From contig CABYVU010000009.1 of NCBI GenBank assembly GCA_902522525.1, positions 1 to 57,868 on the forward strand: a stretch of 57,868 nucleotides of DNA. The letters run 5' to 3'. The stretch comes from an uncultured Pelagibacteraceae bacterium. GTDB taxonomy: Bacteria > Pseudomonadota > Alphaproteobacteria > Pelagibacterales > Pelagibacteraceae. Below the pieces are notes generated by a model. The model did no database searches. It was not told the origin of the DNA and was given only the letters and a program-made list of their open reading frames with translations. The position numbers were made by a program, and so were the translations under genes. Position 1 is the first letter of the stretch; each line of letters starts with the position of its first letter. Below are positions 43,100 through 52,068 of this stretch, in pieces.

Positions 43100-44359
43100 A
43101 TGAGCGATACACTTTCAAAAATAGAAAAAAGAACTGCTTATATTTTATTATTACCAGCAGTTATTCTTGTTTTTTCAATCATATTATTTCCTATATTTGC
43201 TAATGTTTGGATTAGTTTTAAGGAAGTAGGCCTAAAGGACATAAGAATTCCAGAACCTAGAGCAAAAAAAATAGTTAAATCGATTAAAGATAGCTCAGAT
43301 GAAATAAAGATAATTTATAAGTTAAGAAACAGTTCATTAATATTGGACATAAGAGATGTAAAATTTCAAGATAAAACCCCAAAGAATGTTGAACCTTTAA
43401 ATTTAGATGAAAGATGTCAATTTAAATCAAATATAATTAATTGTAATTTTGGGAATTGGAAGGCTAAATATAAAGAGAACTTTCAAATTATCTTAAAAAA
43501 TAAGGAGGGTAAAAAAATCAACAAAAAAGAAATTAAATCTATTAAACCTAAATTATCGGGTAAATCAGACAATATTCTTTTAAATACCAATTTCACATTT
43601 AAAAATTTTAAAAAAGTTTTTTTTCAAAACGAATTTTTCGATTTGTTAATGACAACATTTTATTATACCTTTTTTGGGACAATAGGATCAATAGTATTTG
43701 GAATTTTAGCAGCTCAGCTTGTAAATCAAAAATTTTTTGGAAGAACATTTATGAGAAGTATTCTTCTTTTTCCTTACGTAGGACCTGTTGTTGCTTTAGC
43801 ATATACATGGGAACTATTATTGGATCCTTATAGTGGTACTTTAAACAACCTTTTATTTAATTTTCAAGTTATCCAGGAGCCTTTAAATTTATTAGGTCAG
43901 AAATATTTAACAATTAATTTTTTTGGTTTTGATTTAAAATTAAGATTAGCGTTAACAACGGTTATAATTTTTGAAATTTGGCGATATTTCCCTTTAGCTT
44001 TTCTTTTTATATTAGCTCGTCTTCAGGCAATTCCTAAAGAATTATACGAAGCAGCTGATGTAGATGGTGCAGGACCTGTCCAAAAATTTTCCAGTATTAC
44101 ACTTCCACAGATTACAGCTGTAATATCAATTTTGTTTATGATCAGATTTATTTGGAATTTTAATAAATTTGAAGATATTTTTTTACTTACTGGAGGAGCA
44201 TCTGGTACTAGAACATTACCAATCAATGTCTATGAGCAAGGTTTCACAATATCTGATATTGGAATGGGATCTGCTGTATCAATTGTTATAGTTTTGCTTC
44301 TTTTAATATTTATGTTTATTTATTTTAGACTATTAGGAAGGCGAGCTGATGAAAATTAA
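43100..44359 (+). CDS. ABC permease with large periplasmic loop (MalF-like)
   Basis: 419 residues. A first helix (YILLLPAVILVFSIILFPI) is followed by about 130 residues of soluble Lys-rich sequence (about 40-175), then five to six helices with the EAA motif (YEAADVDGAGPVQKFSSITLP). This is the architecture of MalF, whose periplasmic P2 loop contacts the binding protein; most SAR11-type sugar permeases lack so large a loop. The next permease gene starts 11 bases inside its end. No ATPase gene for this system is seen in the window. Confidence 0.85.
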   Translation: MSDTLSKIEKRTAYILLLPAVILVFSIILFPIFANVWISFKEVGLKDIRIPEPRAKKIVKSIKDSSDEIKIIYKLRNSSLILDIRDVKFQDKTPKNVEPLNLDERCQFKSNIINCNFGNWKAKYKENFQIILKNKEGKKINKKEIKSIKPKLSGKSDNILLNTNFTFKNFKKVFFQNEFFDLLMTTFYYTFFGTIGSIVFGILAAQLVNQKFFGRTFMRSILLFPYVGPVVALAYTWELLLDPYSGTLNNLLFNFQVIQEPLNLLGQKYLTINFFGFDLKLRLALTTVIIFEIWRYFPLAFLFILARLQAIPKELYEAADVDGAGPVQKFSSITLPQITAVISILFMIRFIWNFNKFEDIFLLTGGASGTRTLPINVYEQGFTISDIGMGSAVSIVIVLLLLIFMFIYFRLLGRRADEN

Positions 44360-45542
44360 AAGTCTAATACTATATTGTTTAATTTCATCTATTTTTTTAT
44401 TTTCTCTGGTATCCATTTGGAAAGTTTTATCAACATTGCAGGGAATAGAACTTAGAAATTTTAATTTTGTAATTATCATAACTCTTGGAATTGCTATATC
44501 TTTAATAAATCTAATTATAGGAGACAAGTTTAATAGGGCTTTAAAGTCAATAATATTTGCAATTTTATTTACTTTTGTTGATGGATATTTAGTCCAATTG
44601 ATGCCTATTTGGTATAATATTGGCATCTTTGGGATTTTAATCTTTTACTCTTTTAAAATTGATAAATATAATCAAAAAAATTTAGACCTCGATCATTCAT
44701 CTCAAACAGTGTTATTTGAATTTCTAACTCTTTTTGGAATTGTTTTATTTTCATTTGTAATTTTATTTCCATTTTACATGATGATAGTTACAAGCTTTAA
44801 AACACAAGCTGCACTGCTTATAAATCCTTTGGACTTTAGTATTAATTTTGCTCAAGATATTAAAGATCTGTTTAAATCTTACTTTGTCATATTTGATACT
44901 TATAAATTCGGAAGATATATACTTATCAGTACATTTGTATCAGTTGGTACAGTTATAATTACATTAATTTTTGCTATTCCAGCTGCATATGCAGTTGCAA
45001 GACTAAATTTTTTCGGAAAAAACTTTTTGTCTACTTCAATATTAATTATTTATATGTTTCCTGCTATAGTTTTAGTAATACCTTTGTATACTGTATTTAG
45101 TCAACTAGGGTTAAGAAATAATGTTGGTGGGCTTTTAATAGTATATACAGCAACTACTTTGCCGGTTGCGATATATATGCTTCAAGGATATTTTAAAAGT
45201 ATTCCTAAGGAATTGGAGGAAGCTGCTATTATGGATAAATTAAACTGGTTTGGAATTATTATAAAAATTATCTTACCATTAAGTATTCCTGCTATTTCCT
45301 CAGTTGCTCTTTATGTGTTTATGATCGCATGGAATGAATTCTTGTTTTCTTTAATGTTTCTGGATAATCCAAATTCATTTACTTTATCGAGAGCTATACA
45401 ATATTTGAGTGGTGATGCAGAAACCCCTAGACAATATTTAATGGCAGGATCTGTTGTAGTCACTATTCCAGTTTTATTTATTTTTGTTTATTTTGAAAAA
45501 TATTTAGTAAGTGGACTAACTGCTGGAAGCGTAAAGGGTTAA
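44349..45542 (+). CDS. ABC permease (MalG-like)
   Basis: 397 residues. There is an extra N-terminal hydrophobic stretch with about four helices (ILYCLISSIFLFSLVSIW and others up to residue 100), then the usual MalG-type domain with helices and the EAA motif (EEAAIMDKLNWFGIIIKIILPLS), and it ends with the conserved LVSGLTAGSVKG. With the MalF-like protein it would form the translocation channel. Its stop shares an A with the ATG of the hydrolase gene (TAATG). Confidence 0.85.
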   Translation: MKIKSLILYCLISSIFLFSLVSIWKVLSTLQGIELRNFNFVIIITLGIAISLINLIIGDKFNRALKSIIFAILFTFVDGYLVQLMPIWYNIGIFGILIFYSFKIDKYNQKNLDLDHSSQTVLFEFLTLFGIVLFSFVILFPFYMMIVTSFKTQAALLINPLDFSINFAQDIKDLFKSYFVIFDTYKFGRYILISTFVSVGTVIITLIFAIPAAYAVARLNFFGKNFLSTSILIIYMFPAIVLVIPLYTVFSQLGLRNNVGGLLIVYTATTLPVAIYMLQGYFKSIPKELEEAAIMDKLNWFGIIIKIILPLSIPAISSVALYVFMIAWNEFLFSLMFLDNPNSFTLSRAIQYLSGDAETPRQYLMAGSVVVTIPVLFIFVYFEKYLVSGLTAGSVKG

Positions 45543-46813
45543 TGAAAAAATTTATTAATTCAGCTAAAAAAGTGTTATTAGGTAATAAAAAAAAGGGATA
45601 CACTTTACCAACCAATAATAAATTATACCCAGCTCAATGGAATTGGGACTCTGGATTTATAGCTTTAGGTTATTCACATTTTAAACTTAAATATGCTTTA
45701 GATGAATTAAATACACTTATAAAAGGTCAATGGAAAGATGGAATGATACCACATATCTTATTTCATGATTTAAATACTAACTATTATCCAAACCATTCTG
45801 TTTGGGCCTGCGGAAATAAAATTCATTCATCTGGCATCACCCAACCTCCAATTTTAGCAATAATAATAAAATTAATTTTTGATAAATATAAAATTAAAAA
45901 AGAAAAAGCTGAATTTAAAAAAATTATTAAAGGTGTTTTAAAATATCACAAATGGTTCATTAAATTTAGAGACCCAAATAATTCAGGATTAGTCTCAATT
46001 TTACATCCATGGGAGAGTGGATATGATAATTCACCTCTATGGGATTATTCAATGAGTAAAGTAAAAATTCCAAAAAATTTGAAATATAAAAGAGGTGATA
46101 ACAAAGTGGTTAACCCTGAATACAGACCTTTAGACATAGATTATGATAGATATGTAACAATTAAAAATCACTTAAGAAAAAATAATTATAATCCAAACAA
46201 ACTTTTCAAAGCTTCGTTATTTAATGTTGTTGATGTTGGATTTAATTCGATATTTTTGAGGGCAAATAAAGATCTTGTTAAACTATTAAAAATGTTTGAT
46301 TTGAAAAGTAATGAAATAGATTCTTATATTTTAAGGTCTGAGAAAAAAATTGTTAAACTATATAATAAAAAGAATAATAGTTTTTTTAATCTTGATTTAA
46401 AAAATAAAAAAAAAATAACAATCCCATCTATCACAAATTATTTTATTTTATTTGCTGATTTAAAAGATAAAAAATTAAATAATAATATTATCAAAAACCT
46501 AAAAAAACATAGCAAGAAAGAAAAATATTTTTTTTCAAGTATAAAATCAAATCATCGAAAATTTGAAGAAAAAAGATATTGGCGAGGCCCAGTGTGGATA
46601 AACTGTAATTGGATTATCTATCAAGGATTAAAAAATAAAGATAATAGATTTGCAAATCAAATCAAAAAGAAAACAATCGATCTTGTAAAACAAAAAGGTT
46701 TTAATGAATATTTTAGTTGCAAAACTGGAAAAGGTTTCGGTGCAACCAACTTTTCATGGACTGCCTCCTTATTTTTAGATTTAATTTTAGAAAATAAATA
46801 TGAGCAATTATAA
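45542..46813 (+). CDS. GH63-type glycoside hydrolase (glucosylglycerate/mannosylglycerate hydrolase-like)
   Basis: 423 residues, no signal peptide, so cytoplasmic. An (alpha/alpha)6-type hydrolase of the GH63/MGH1-like group: QWNWDSGF with Asp36, HPWESGYDNSPLW with Glu158 and Asp162, EKRYWRGPVWINCNW near 345, and FNEYF and GFGATNFSWTASLFLDL at the end. Members split glucosyl- or mannosyl-glycerate into sugar and glycerate; trehalase-like and glucosylglycerol activities are alternatives. It follows the permeases by a TAATG overlap, so imported substrate is expected to be its target. Confidence 0.72.
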   Translation: MKKFINSAKKVLLGNKKKGYTLPTNNKLYPAQWNWDSGFIALGYSHFKLKYALDELNTLIKGQWKDGMIPHILFHDLNTNYYPNHSVWACGNKIHSSGITQPPILAIIIKLIFDKYKIKKEKAEFKKIIKGVLKYHKWFIKFRDPNNSGLVSILHPWESGYDNSPLWDYSMSKVKIPKNLKYKRGDNKVVNPEYRPLDIDYDRYVTIKNHLRKNNYNPNKLFKASLFNVVDVGFNSIFLRANKDLVKLLKMFDLKSNEIDSYILRSEKKIVKLYNKKNNSFFNLDLKNKKKITIPSITNYFILFADLKDKKLNNNIIKNLKKHSKKEKYFFSSIKSNHRKFEEKRYWRGPVWINCNWIIYQGLKNKDNRFANQIKKKTIDLVKQKGFNEYFSCKTGKGFGATNFSWTASLFLDLILENKYEQL

Positions 46814-47963
46814 TTGGAATTATCCCACTACTATTTGGGTTGGCAAAGATAGAATAAAAGATCTTTATTTGGCCTGTTCAAATTTAAAAATTCAAAATCC
46901 TTTATTTGTGACGGATAAGGATTTGATAAACTTACCAATGGTTAAAGAAGTAATTTCAAAAATTAAAAATAGAATTGATAATATAGTAGTGTTCTCTGAT
47001 TTTTCAGGAAATCCTTTTGGCGAGAATGTTGAAGAAGGCGTTAAAGAATTTAAGAAAAATAATTGTGACGGGGTAATTGCTTTTGGAGGTGGTAGTGGAC
47101 TTGATGTGGGAAAAGCAATTGCATTTATGTCTGTACAAACAAGACCTATATGGGACTTTGAGGATATTGGAGATTATTGGAAAAGAGCAAATAATGAAAA
47201 TATACCCCCTATAATTGCTATCCCAACCACAGCAGGAACGGGTTCAGAAACAGGGAGAGCTTCTGCAATAATAAATAAAGAAACTGGAGTCAAAAAAATA
47301 ATTTTCCATCCAAAATTTTTACCATCAATAGTTATTTTAGACCCAATTTTAACAAAAGATCTTTCTCCACGATTAACAGGAGCAACTGGCATGGATGCAC
47401 TGGCACATAATTTAGAGGCGTTTTGTGCACCAGGCTTTCATCCTATGGCTGATGGAATTGCAATTGAAGGAATGAAACTAATAAAGAAATCTTTATTAAA
47501 TGCAGTACATAATGGGAATGACCTTGATGCAAGATCTGATTTATTAGCTGCTGCCAGTATGGGTTCAACCGCTTTTCAGAAAGGTCTTGGTGCCATTCAT
47601 TCATTAAGTCATCCATTAAATGCTAAGTTCAATATTCATCATGGATTATCTAACGCAATATTCATGCCATATGTATTAACCTTCAACAAAGAAGCTATAG
47701 AAGAGAGAATTATTTCTATTTGTGATTATCTTAATTTATCGAAAAGTTTTAATTCTTTCTTAGAGTGGATACTAGATTTAAGAAAAGAATTAGAAATACC
47801 TCATAAATTATCAGATGTGATTGATATAAATAAGCTCGATATAGATGAACTCTCTGAAATGGCCTTGAATGACCCGTCAACTGCATCTAACCCCAAAACA
47901 TTGACAAATTCTGATATGAAAATAATTTACAAAAATAGCATCTCTGGAGAATTGTTTAAATGA
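46800..47963 (+). CDS. Iron-containing alcohol dehydrogenase
   Basis: 387 residues, group III (Fe-ADH). Metal ligands are Asp199 and His203 (GATGMDALAHNLEAF), His267 (GAIHSLSHPLNAKF) and His281 (NIHHGLSN), with the NAD loop GGGSGLDVGKA. It oxidises an alcohol or reduces an aldehyde with NAD(P). Its start overlaps the hydrolase gene by 14 bases, so it probably acts on a product of the same pathway. The substrate is unknown; glycerol, a polyol or an aldehyde is possible. Confidence 0.85.
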   Translation: MSNYNWNYPTTIWVGKDRIKDLYLACSNLKIQNPLFVTDKDLINLPMVKEVISKIKNRIDNIVVFSDFSGNPFGENVEEGVKEFKKNNCDGVIAFGGGSGLDVGKAIAFMSVQTRPIWDFEDIGDYWKRANNENIPPIIAIPTTAGTGSETGRASAIINKETGVKKIIFHPKFLPSIVILDPILTKDLSPRLTGATGMDALAHNLEAFCAPGFHPMADGIAIEGMKLIKKSLLNAVHNGNDLDARSDLLAAASMGSTAFQKGLGAIHSLSHPLNAKFNIHHGLSNAIFMPYVLTFNKEAIEERIISICDYLNLSKSFNSFLEWILDLRKELEIPHKLSDVIDINKLDIDELSEMALNDPSTASNPKTLTNSDMKIIYKNSISGELFK

Positions 47964-48745
47964 AAAAGATATTAATAGTTGAAGGTAATCTTAAAGAGGA
48001 AAATCAAAGTTTTACTGAAGGTGGAATAAAAACTCACACTGAAAGTCTAAAAGACAGTATTGGTTATTTCACAAATGATTTAGAAATTGATGTAGTTAAT
48101 CCTTCATCTGATAAAAATATTTCAGAAGTAGCAAAAGTTTTAGAAAAATTTGATGGAATGATCTGGGGAGGAAGTAGTTTAAATATATATAATGATACAC
48201 TAGAAATAAGAAGACAAATAGAATTTATGAGATCATGTCAAAATAAAATAAAAAAAATACTAGCAATTTGTTGGGGTCTTCAGGTAGCCGCTACAGTTGC
48301 TGGAGGACAAGTAAAAAGATGCATGACTGGATCTCACAGAGGAATAGCTCATAATATTGAGATCAATAGTAATGGATTGCAACATCCAATTTATAAAAAT
48401 AAAAATGAAATTTTTAACACTCCAGCATTCAATTTTGATGAAGTTGTAAAATTACCTAAAAATTCAATCTTGTTGGCTTCAAATCCTATAAATAAAGTTA
48501 TGGGGGTTAATTTCAAATCTGGAGTAAGTGATATTTGGGGAATTCAATACCACCCAGAAATTACTTATGATAAAATGATAAGTCTTATTCATTTTAGAAA
48601 AGATCGTCTGTTAAATAATAAAGCTTTTGTTGATGAGCAGGAGATAAACAATCATGTAGCTATGATTGCAGAGGAAAATAAAAAATCAAATAAAGATCTT
48701 AGAATGCGAGAACTTGAAAATTGGTTAAATTATCTTTTAAAATAA
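47960..48745 (+). CDS. Class I glutamine amidotransferase-like protein
   Basis: 261 residues of the GATase-1 fold. Nucleophile Cys104 in [11 protein letters not shown], and His198/Glu200 in IQYHPEIT make the catalytic triad. It resembles the GuaA-type glutaminase domain without a synthetase partner, like stand-alone GMP-synthase-like amidotransferases or gamma-glutamyl hydrolases. The start overlaps the alcohol dehydrogenase stop as ATGA. Its target is not clear; gamma-glutamyl compound hydrolysis is a possibility because the nearby island makes such compounds. Confidence 0.75.
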   Translation: MKKILIVEGNLKEENQSFTEGGIKTHTESLKDSIGYFTNDLEIDVVNPSSDKNISEVAKVLEKFDGMIWGGSSLNIYNDTLEIRRQIEFMRSCQNKIKKILAICWGLQVAATVAGGQVKRCMTGSHRGIAHNIEINSNGLQHPIYKNKNEIFNTPAFNFDEVVKLPKNSILLASNPINKVMGVNFKSGVSDIWGIQYHPEITYDKMISLIHFRKDRLLNNKAFVDEQEINNHVAMIAEENKKSNKDLRMRELENWLNYLLK

Positions 48746-50413
48746 ACCTTCTGTTTCACCTTTATCATTAATTTTTATTTTATCTGCAGCTGGCACCTTT
48801 GGTAACCCAGGCATAGTCATTATTGCACCGCAAACAACTAAGATAAATTCTGCTCCTGATGATAACCTTACTTCTCTTATTGGTAGGACATGTCCGGATG
48901 GTGCACCTTTTAAATTAGGGTCTGTCGAAAAACTATATTGTGTCTTTGCAATACAAATTGGCAAGGATTGGTAACCTGTTTCTTCAAAATTTTTTAATTG
49001 TTCTCTTATTTTGGTGTCTGCTACAACTTCACTTGCTCTATATAATTCCTTAGCAATCGTCTCAATTTTTTTAAACAATGATATTTTATCATCGTATAAA
49101 AATTTGAAGTCACTTCCTTTTTCACATAGTTCAGCAACATTGTTTGCTAAATCTACTGCGCCTTCTCCACCTTTTTCCCAATGTTTTGATATTGATGCTG
49201 TTACACCTTTTTGTTGACAAAATTTTATAACTTCATCGACTTCTTTTTCTGTATCCAAAACAAAGTGATTAATAGCTACAGTGACAGGTAAGCCAAATTT
49301 TTGAATATTTTCAATATGTCTTTCTAAATTCACCAATCCTTTTTTTACAGCATCTATATTTTCATTTTTAAGCTCATCTTTGTTAACACCACCGTGCATT
49401 TTTAATGCTCTTATAGTTGCAACAATCACCACACAACTTGGTTTTAATCCTGATTTTCTACATTTTATATCTAAGAATTTTTCAGCACCTAGATCGGCAC
49501 CAAATCCAGCTTCAGTAACAACATAGTCTGATAGTTTTAATGCAGTTTTAGTTGCTAATACGGAATTACAACCATGCGCAATATTAGCGAAAGGACCTCC
49601 ATGGATTATTGCGGGATTATTTTCCAAAGTTTGAGTTACATTTGGTCTAATTGCGTCTTTTAACAAAACAGTCATTGGACCATGTGCATTTAAATCTTTT
49701 GCATAAATTGGTTTTTTATCTCTTGTGTAAGCAACAGTTATATTTCCAATTCTATTTTCAAGATCATGAAGATCATTAGATAAACAAAAGATCGCCATGA
49801 TTTCGGATGCAACTGTAATATCAAAACCATCTTCTCTTGGGAAACCATTTGCAACCCCACCAAGATTGATATTGATAGATCTTAATGCTCGATCATTCAT
49901 ATCAAGTACTCTTTTCCAAACTATTCTTCTTACATCTATATTTAATTTATTACCCCAATAAATATGGTTATCTATTAAAGCAGATAATAGATTGTGAGCA
50001 GAAGTGATTGCGTGAAAGTCACCTGTGAAATGAAGATTTATTTGTTCCATAGGAACAACTTGTGCATAACCACCACCAGCTGCGCCACCCTTCATTCCAA
50101 ATGAAGGACCTAAGCTCGGCTCTCTTAAGCAAACAATAGATTTTTTACCTATTTTATTTAATCCATCAGACAATCCCACTGAAGTAGTTGTTTTTCCTTC
50201 TCCAGCTGGAGTAGGAGTAATTGCTGTAACTAATATTAATTTTCCGTCTTTTTTATTTTTAAATTTTTCAAGATATTCCAGTTTGATCTTAGCTATGTAT
50301 CTACTTATTGGACTATATGCCTCAGCATTATCTGGAACACCAACTCCATCCAAAATCTCTTGAATTGGTTTCATATTTGCTTCTCTTGCAATTTGGATAT
50401 CTGTTTTTGACAT
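48737..50413 (-). CDS. fhs: Formate-tetrahydrofolate ligase
   Basis: 558 residues, normal length. [20 protein letters not shown] is the ATP-binding loop, [20 protein letters not shown] is the family signature, and [13 protein letters not shown] and [12 protein letters not shown] match. It interconverts formate and 10-formyl-THF with ATP; run in reverse it yields ATP from one-carbon units released by methylamine or sarcosine oxidation. It is divergent from the sarcosine oxidase-type operon with 128 bases between, and overlaps the amidotransferase gene end by 9 bases. Confidence 0.97.
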   Translation of the reverse strand: MSKTDIQIAREANMKPIQEILDGVGVPDNAEAYSPISRYIAKIKLEYLEKFKNKKDGKLILVTAITPTPAGEGKTTTSVGLSDGLNKIGKKSIVCLREPSLGPSFGMKGGAAGGGYAQVVPMEQINLHFTGDFHAITSAHNLLSALIDNHIYWGNKLNIDVRRIVWKRVLDMNDRALRSININLGGVANGFPREDGFDITVASEIMAIFCLSNDLHDLENRIGNITVAYTRDKKPIYAKDLNAHGPMTVLLKDAIRPNVTQTLENNPAIIHGGPFANIAHGCNSVLATKTALKLSDYVVTEAGFGADLGAEKFLDIKCRKSGLKPSCVVIVATIRALKMHGGVNKDELKNENIDAVKKGLVNLERHIENIQKFGLPVTVAINHFVLDTEKEVDEVIKFCQQKGVTASISKHWEKGGEGAVDLANNVAELCEKGSDFKFLYDDKISLFKKIETIAKELYRASEVVADTKIREQLKNFEETGYQSLPICIAKTQYSFSTDPNLKGAPSGHVLPIREVRLSSGAEFILVVCGAIMTMPGLPKVPAADKIKINDKGETEGLF

Positions 50414-50541
50414 TTGGTTTAAAACCTATAATAAATTAATGTGCAAAATTTCTATACTTTTTTAATAGGATTTTAAACATCTAAAAAATATATATATAAA
50501 AAATAAGAAAAAATTTAAGTTTAATTAGATAAAATTATAAA

Positions 50542-51798
50542 ATGCAAAAATACTCAGTTTTTAGTCTAATAAAAAATGCATTCTCAGATCATCAAAATTG
50601 GGAAGTTGCATGGAAAGACCCAACTCCTAAAAAAGAATACGATGTAATTATCATTGGCGGGGGAGGCCATGGATTAGCAACCGCATATTACTTAGCAAAA
50701 GAACACAACATTACAAATGTTGCTATCATTGAAAAAGGTTGGATAGGTGGAGGAAACGTTGGAAGGAATACAACAATTATCAGGTCTAATTATATGCATG
50801 ATGAGAATGGTTTGTTTAGTGAATTTGGTATGGACCTATGGAGAAAGATGAGCCAAGATTTAAATTATAATGTAATGTTTTCTCCAAGAGGAATTATTAA
50901 TCTTGCCCACTCAGATGCACAAATGAATGCCTATTCAAGAAGGGGAAATTCTATGCGTTTGAATGGAATTGATGCGGTTTTATTAAATAGAGATGAGGTT
51001 CAAAAGTTAATTCCAATGGCAGACTTTTCTGACAATGTAAGGTTCCCAATTTTTGGAGGTTTGATGCAACCAAGTGCTGGAACAGCAAGACATGATGCTG
51101 TTGCCTGGGGTTATGCGAGACAAGCAGATTCTATGGGTGTTGACATAATTCAAAACTGCGAAGTTACAGGATTTGATGTCTCAAATGGAAAAATTCTTGG
51201 AGTAAGAACTTCCAAAGGAGAAATTAAAGCAAAGAAAGTTGGTTTATGTGTTGCAGGAAGTACAAATATTTTGGCAGATATGTTAAATATGACTTTACCA
51301 ATTGAAACTCACTTGCTTCAAGCATGCGTTTCAGAGCCTATTAAACCTTTGCTTGATCATGTTGTTACATTTGGTGCAGGACATTTTTATTGTAGCCAAT
51401 CAGATAAAGGAGAAATGGTTATGGGTGGAGACTTAGATGGATATAATAGTTATTCTCAAAGAGGAAACCTACCAACTCTTCAACATGTTTTAACAGAAGG
51501 GATTGCGATGTTTCCATTTCTTAGCAAATTAAAAATGTTAAGAACTTGGGGTGGAATAATGGATATGTCCATGGATGGATCGCCAATTATTGATAAAACG
51601 CACATTAATGGATTATATTTAAATTGTGGTTGGTGCTATGGAGGATTTAAGGCAACCCCAGCTTCCGGGTGGACTTTTGCACATACAATTGCTCAAGATA
51701 GAGTTCATGATTTAAATGCTGGTTACAGCCTCAACAGATTTAGCACTGGAGATTTAATTGACGAAAAAGGCCTAGGAACTAAAACCTGGATATCATAA
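50542..51798 (+). CDS. mgdA: Sarcosine oxidase beta-type / N-methylglutamate dehydrogenase subunit A
   Basis: 418 residues, DAO family. VIIIGGGGHGLATAYYLA binds FAD, and GGGNVGRNTTIIRSNYMHDEN is the flavin region of SoxB proteins; NCGWCYGGFKATPASGWTFAHTIA closes the flavin site. It oxidises an N-methyl amino acid at the C-N bond. It is first of four overlapping genes in the order B-D-A-G, as in sox and mgd operons. Sarcosine and N-methylglutamate are both possible substrates; the latter is favoured by the GmaS/synthase genes in the window. Confidence 0.85.
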   Translation: MQKYSVFSLIKNAFSDHQNWEVAWKDPTPKKEYDVIIIGGGGHGLATAYYLAKEHNITNVAIIEKGWIGGGNVGRNTTIIRSNYMHDENGLFSEFGMDLWRKMSQDLNYNVMFSPRGIINLAHSDAQMNAYSRRGNSMRLNGIDAVLLNRDEVQKLIPMADFSDNVRFPIFGGLMQPSAGTARHDAVAWGYARQADSMGVDIIQNCEVTGFDVSNGKILGVRTSKGEIKAKKVGLCVAGSTNILADMLNMTLPIETHLLQACVSEPIKPLLDHVVTFGAGHFYCSQSDKGEMVMGGDLDGYNSYSQRGNLPTLQHVLTEGIAMFPFLSKLKMLRTWGGIMDMSMDGSPIIDKTHINGLYLNCGWCYGGFKATPASGWTFAHTIAQDRVHDLNAGYSLNRFSTGDLIDEKGLGTKTWIS

Positions 51799-52068
51799 AT
51801 GTTATATATCAACTGTCCACATTGTGGACTTAGATCTCAGAATGAATTTGCTTATGGCGGAGATGCAACAATAAAGCGTCCTGAATTAAATAAAGAAGTA
51901 AGCGATCAAGAATGGGATAATTTTGTATACTTAAGAAAAAGTCCAAGAGGAAAACATTTAGAATTATGGCATCATATTTCTGGATGTAGACAATGGATTA
52001 AAGTTGAGAGAGATACATCAACTCACGAAATTTTTAAAACTTATAAAGCAAACGAAGCAATAAAATAA
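51799..52068 (+). CDS. mgdB: Sarcosine oxidase delta-type / N-methylglutamate dehydrogenase subunit B
   Basis: 89 residues, typical of SoxD. A zinc-binding set is visible: NCPHCGLRSQNEF (C-x2-C), then His in LWHHISGC and Cys in the same segment, with ISGCRQWIKVERDT conserved. This small chain joins the alpha and beta subunits. It starts directly after mgdA and its stop overlaps the next start by one base (TAATG). Confidence 0.85.
   Translation: MLYINCPHCGLRSQNEFAYGGDATIKRPELNKEVSDQEWDNFVYLRKSPRGKHLELWHHISGCRQWIKVERDTSTHEIFKTYKANEAIK

Noticed and set aside
50414-50541. Possible riboswitch or regulatory RNA in the fhs/mgd divergent gap
   Set aside because: No recognisable paired elements; the gap is mostly A/T repeats, so I see only a likely pair of promoters.
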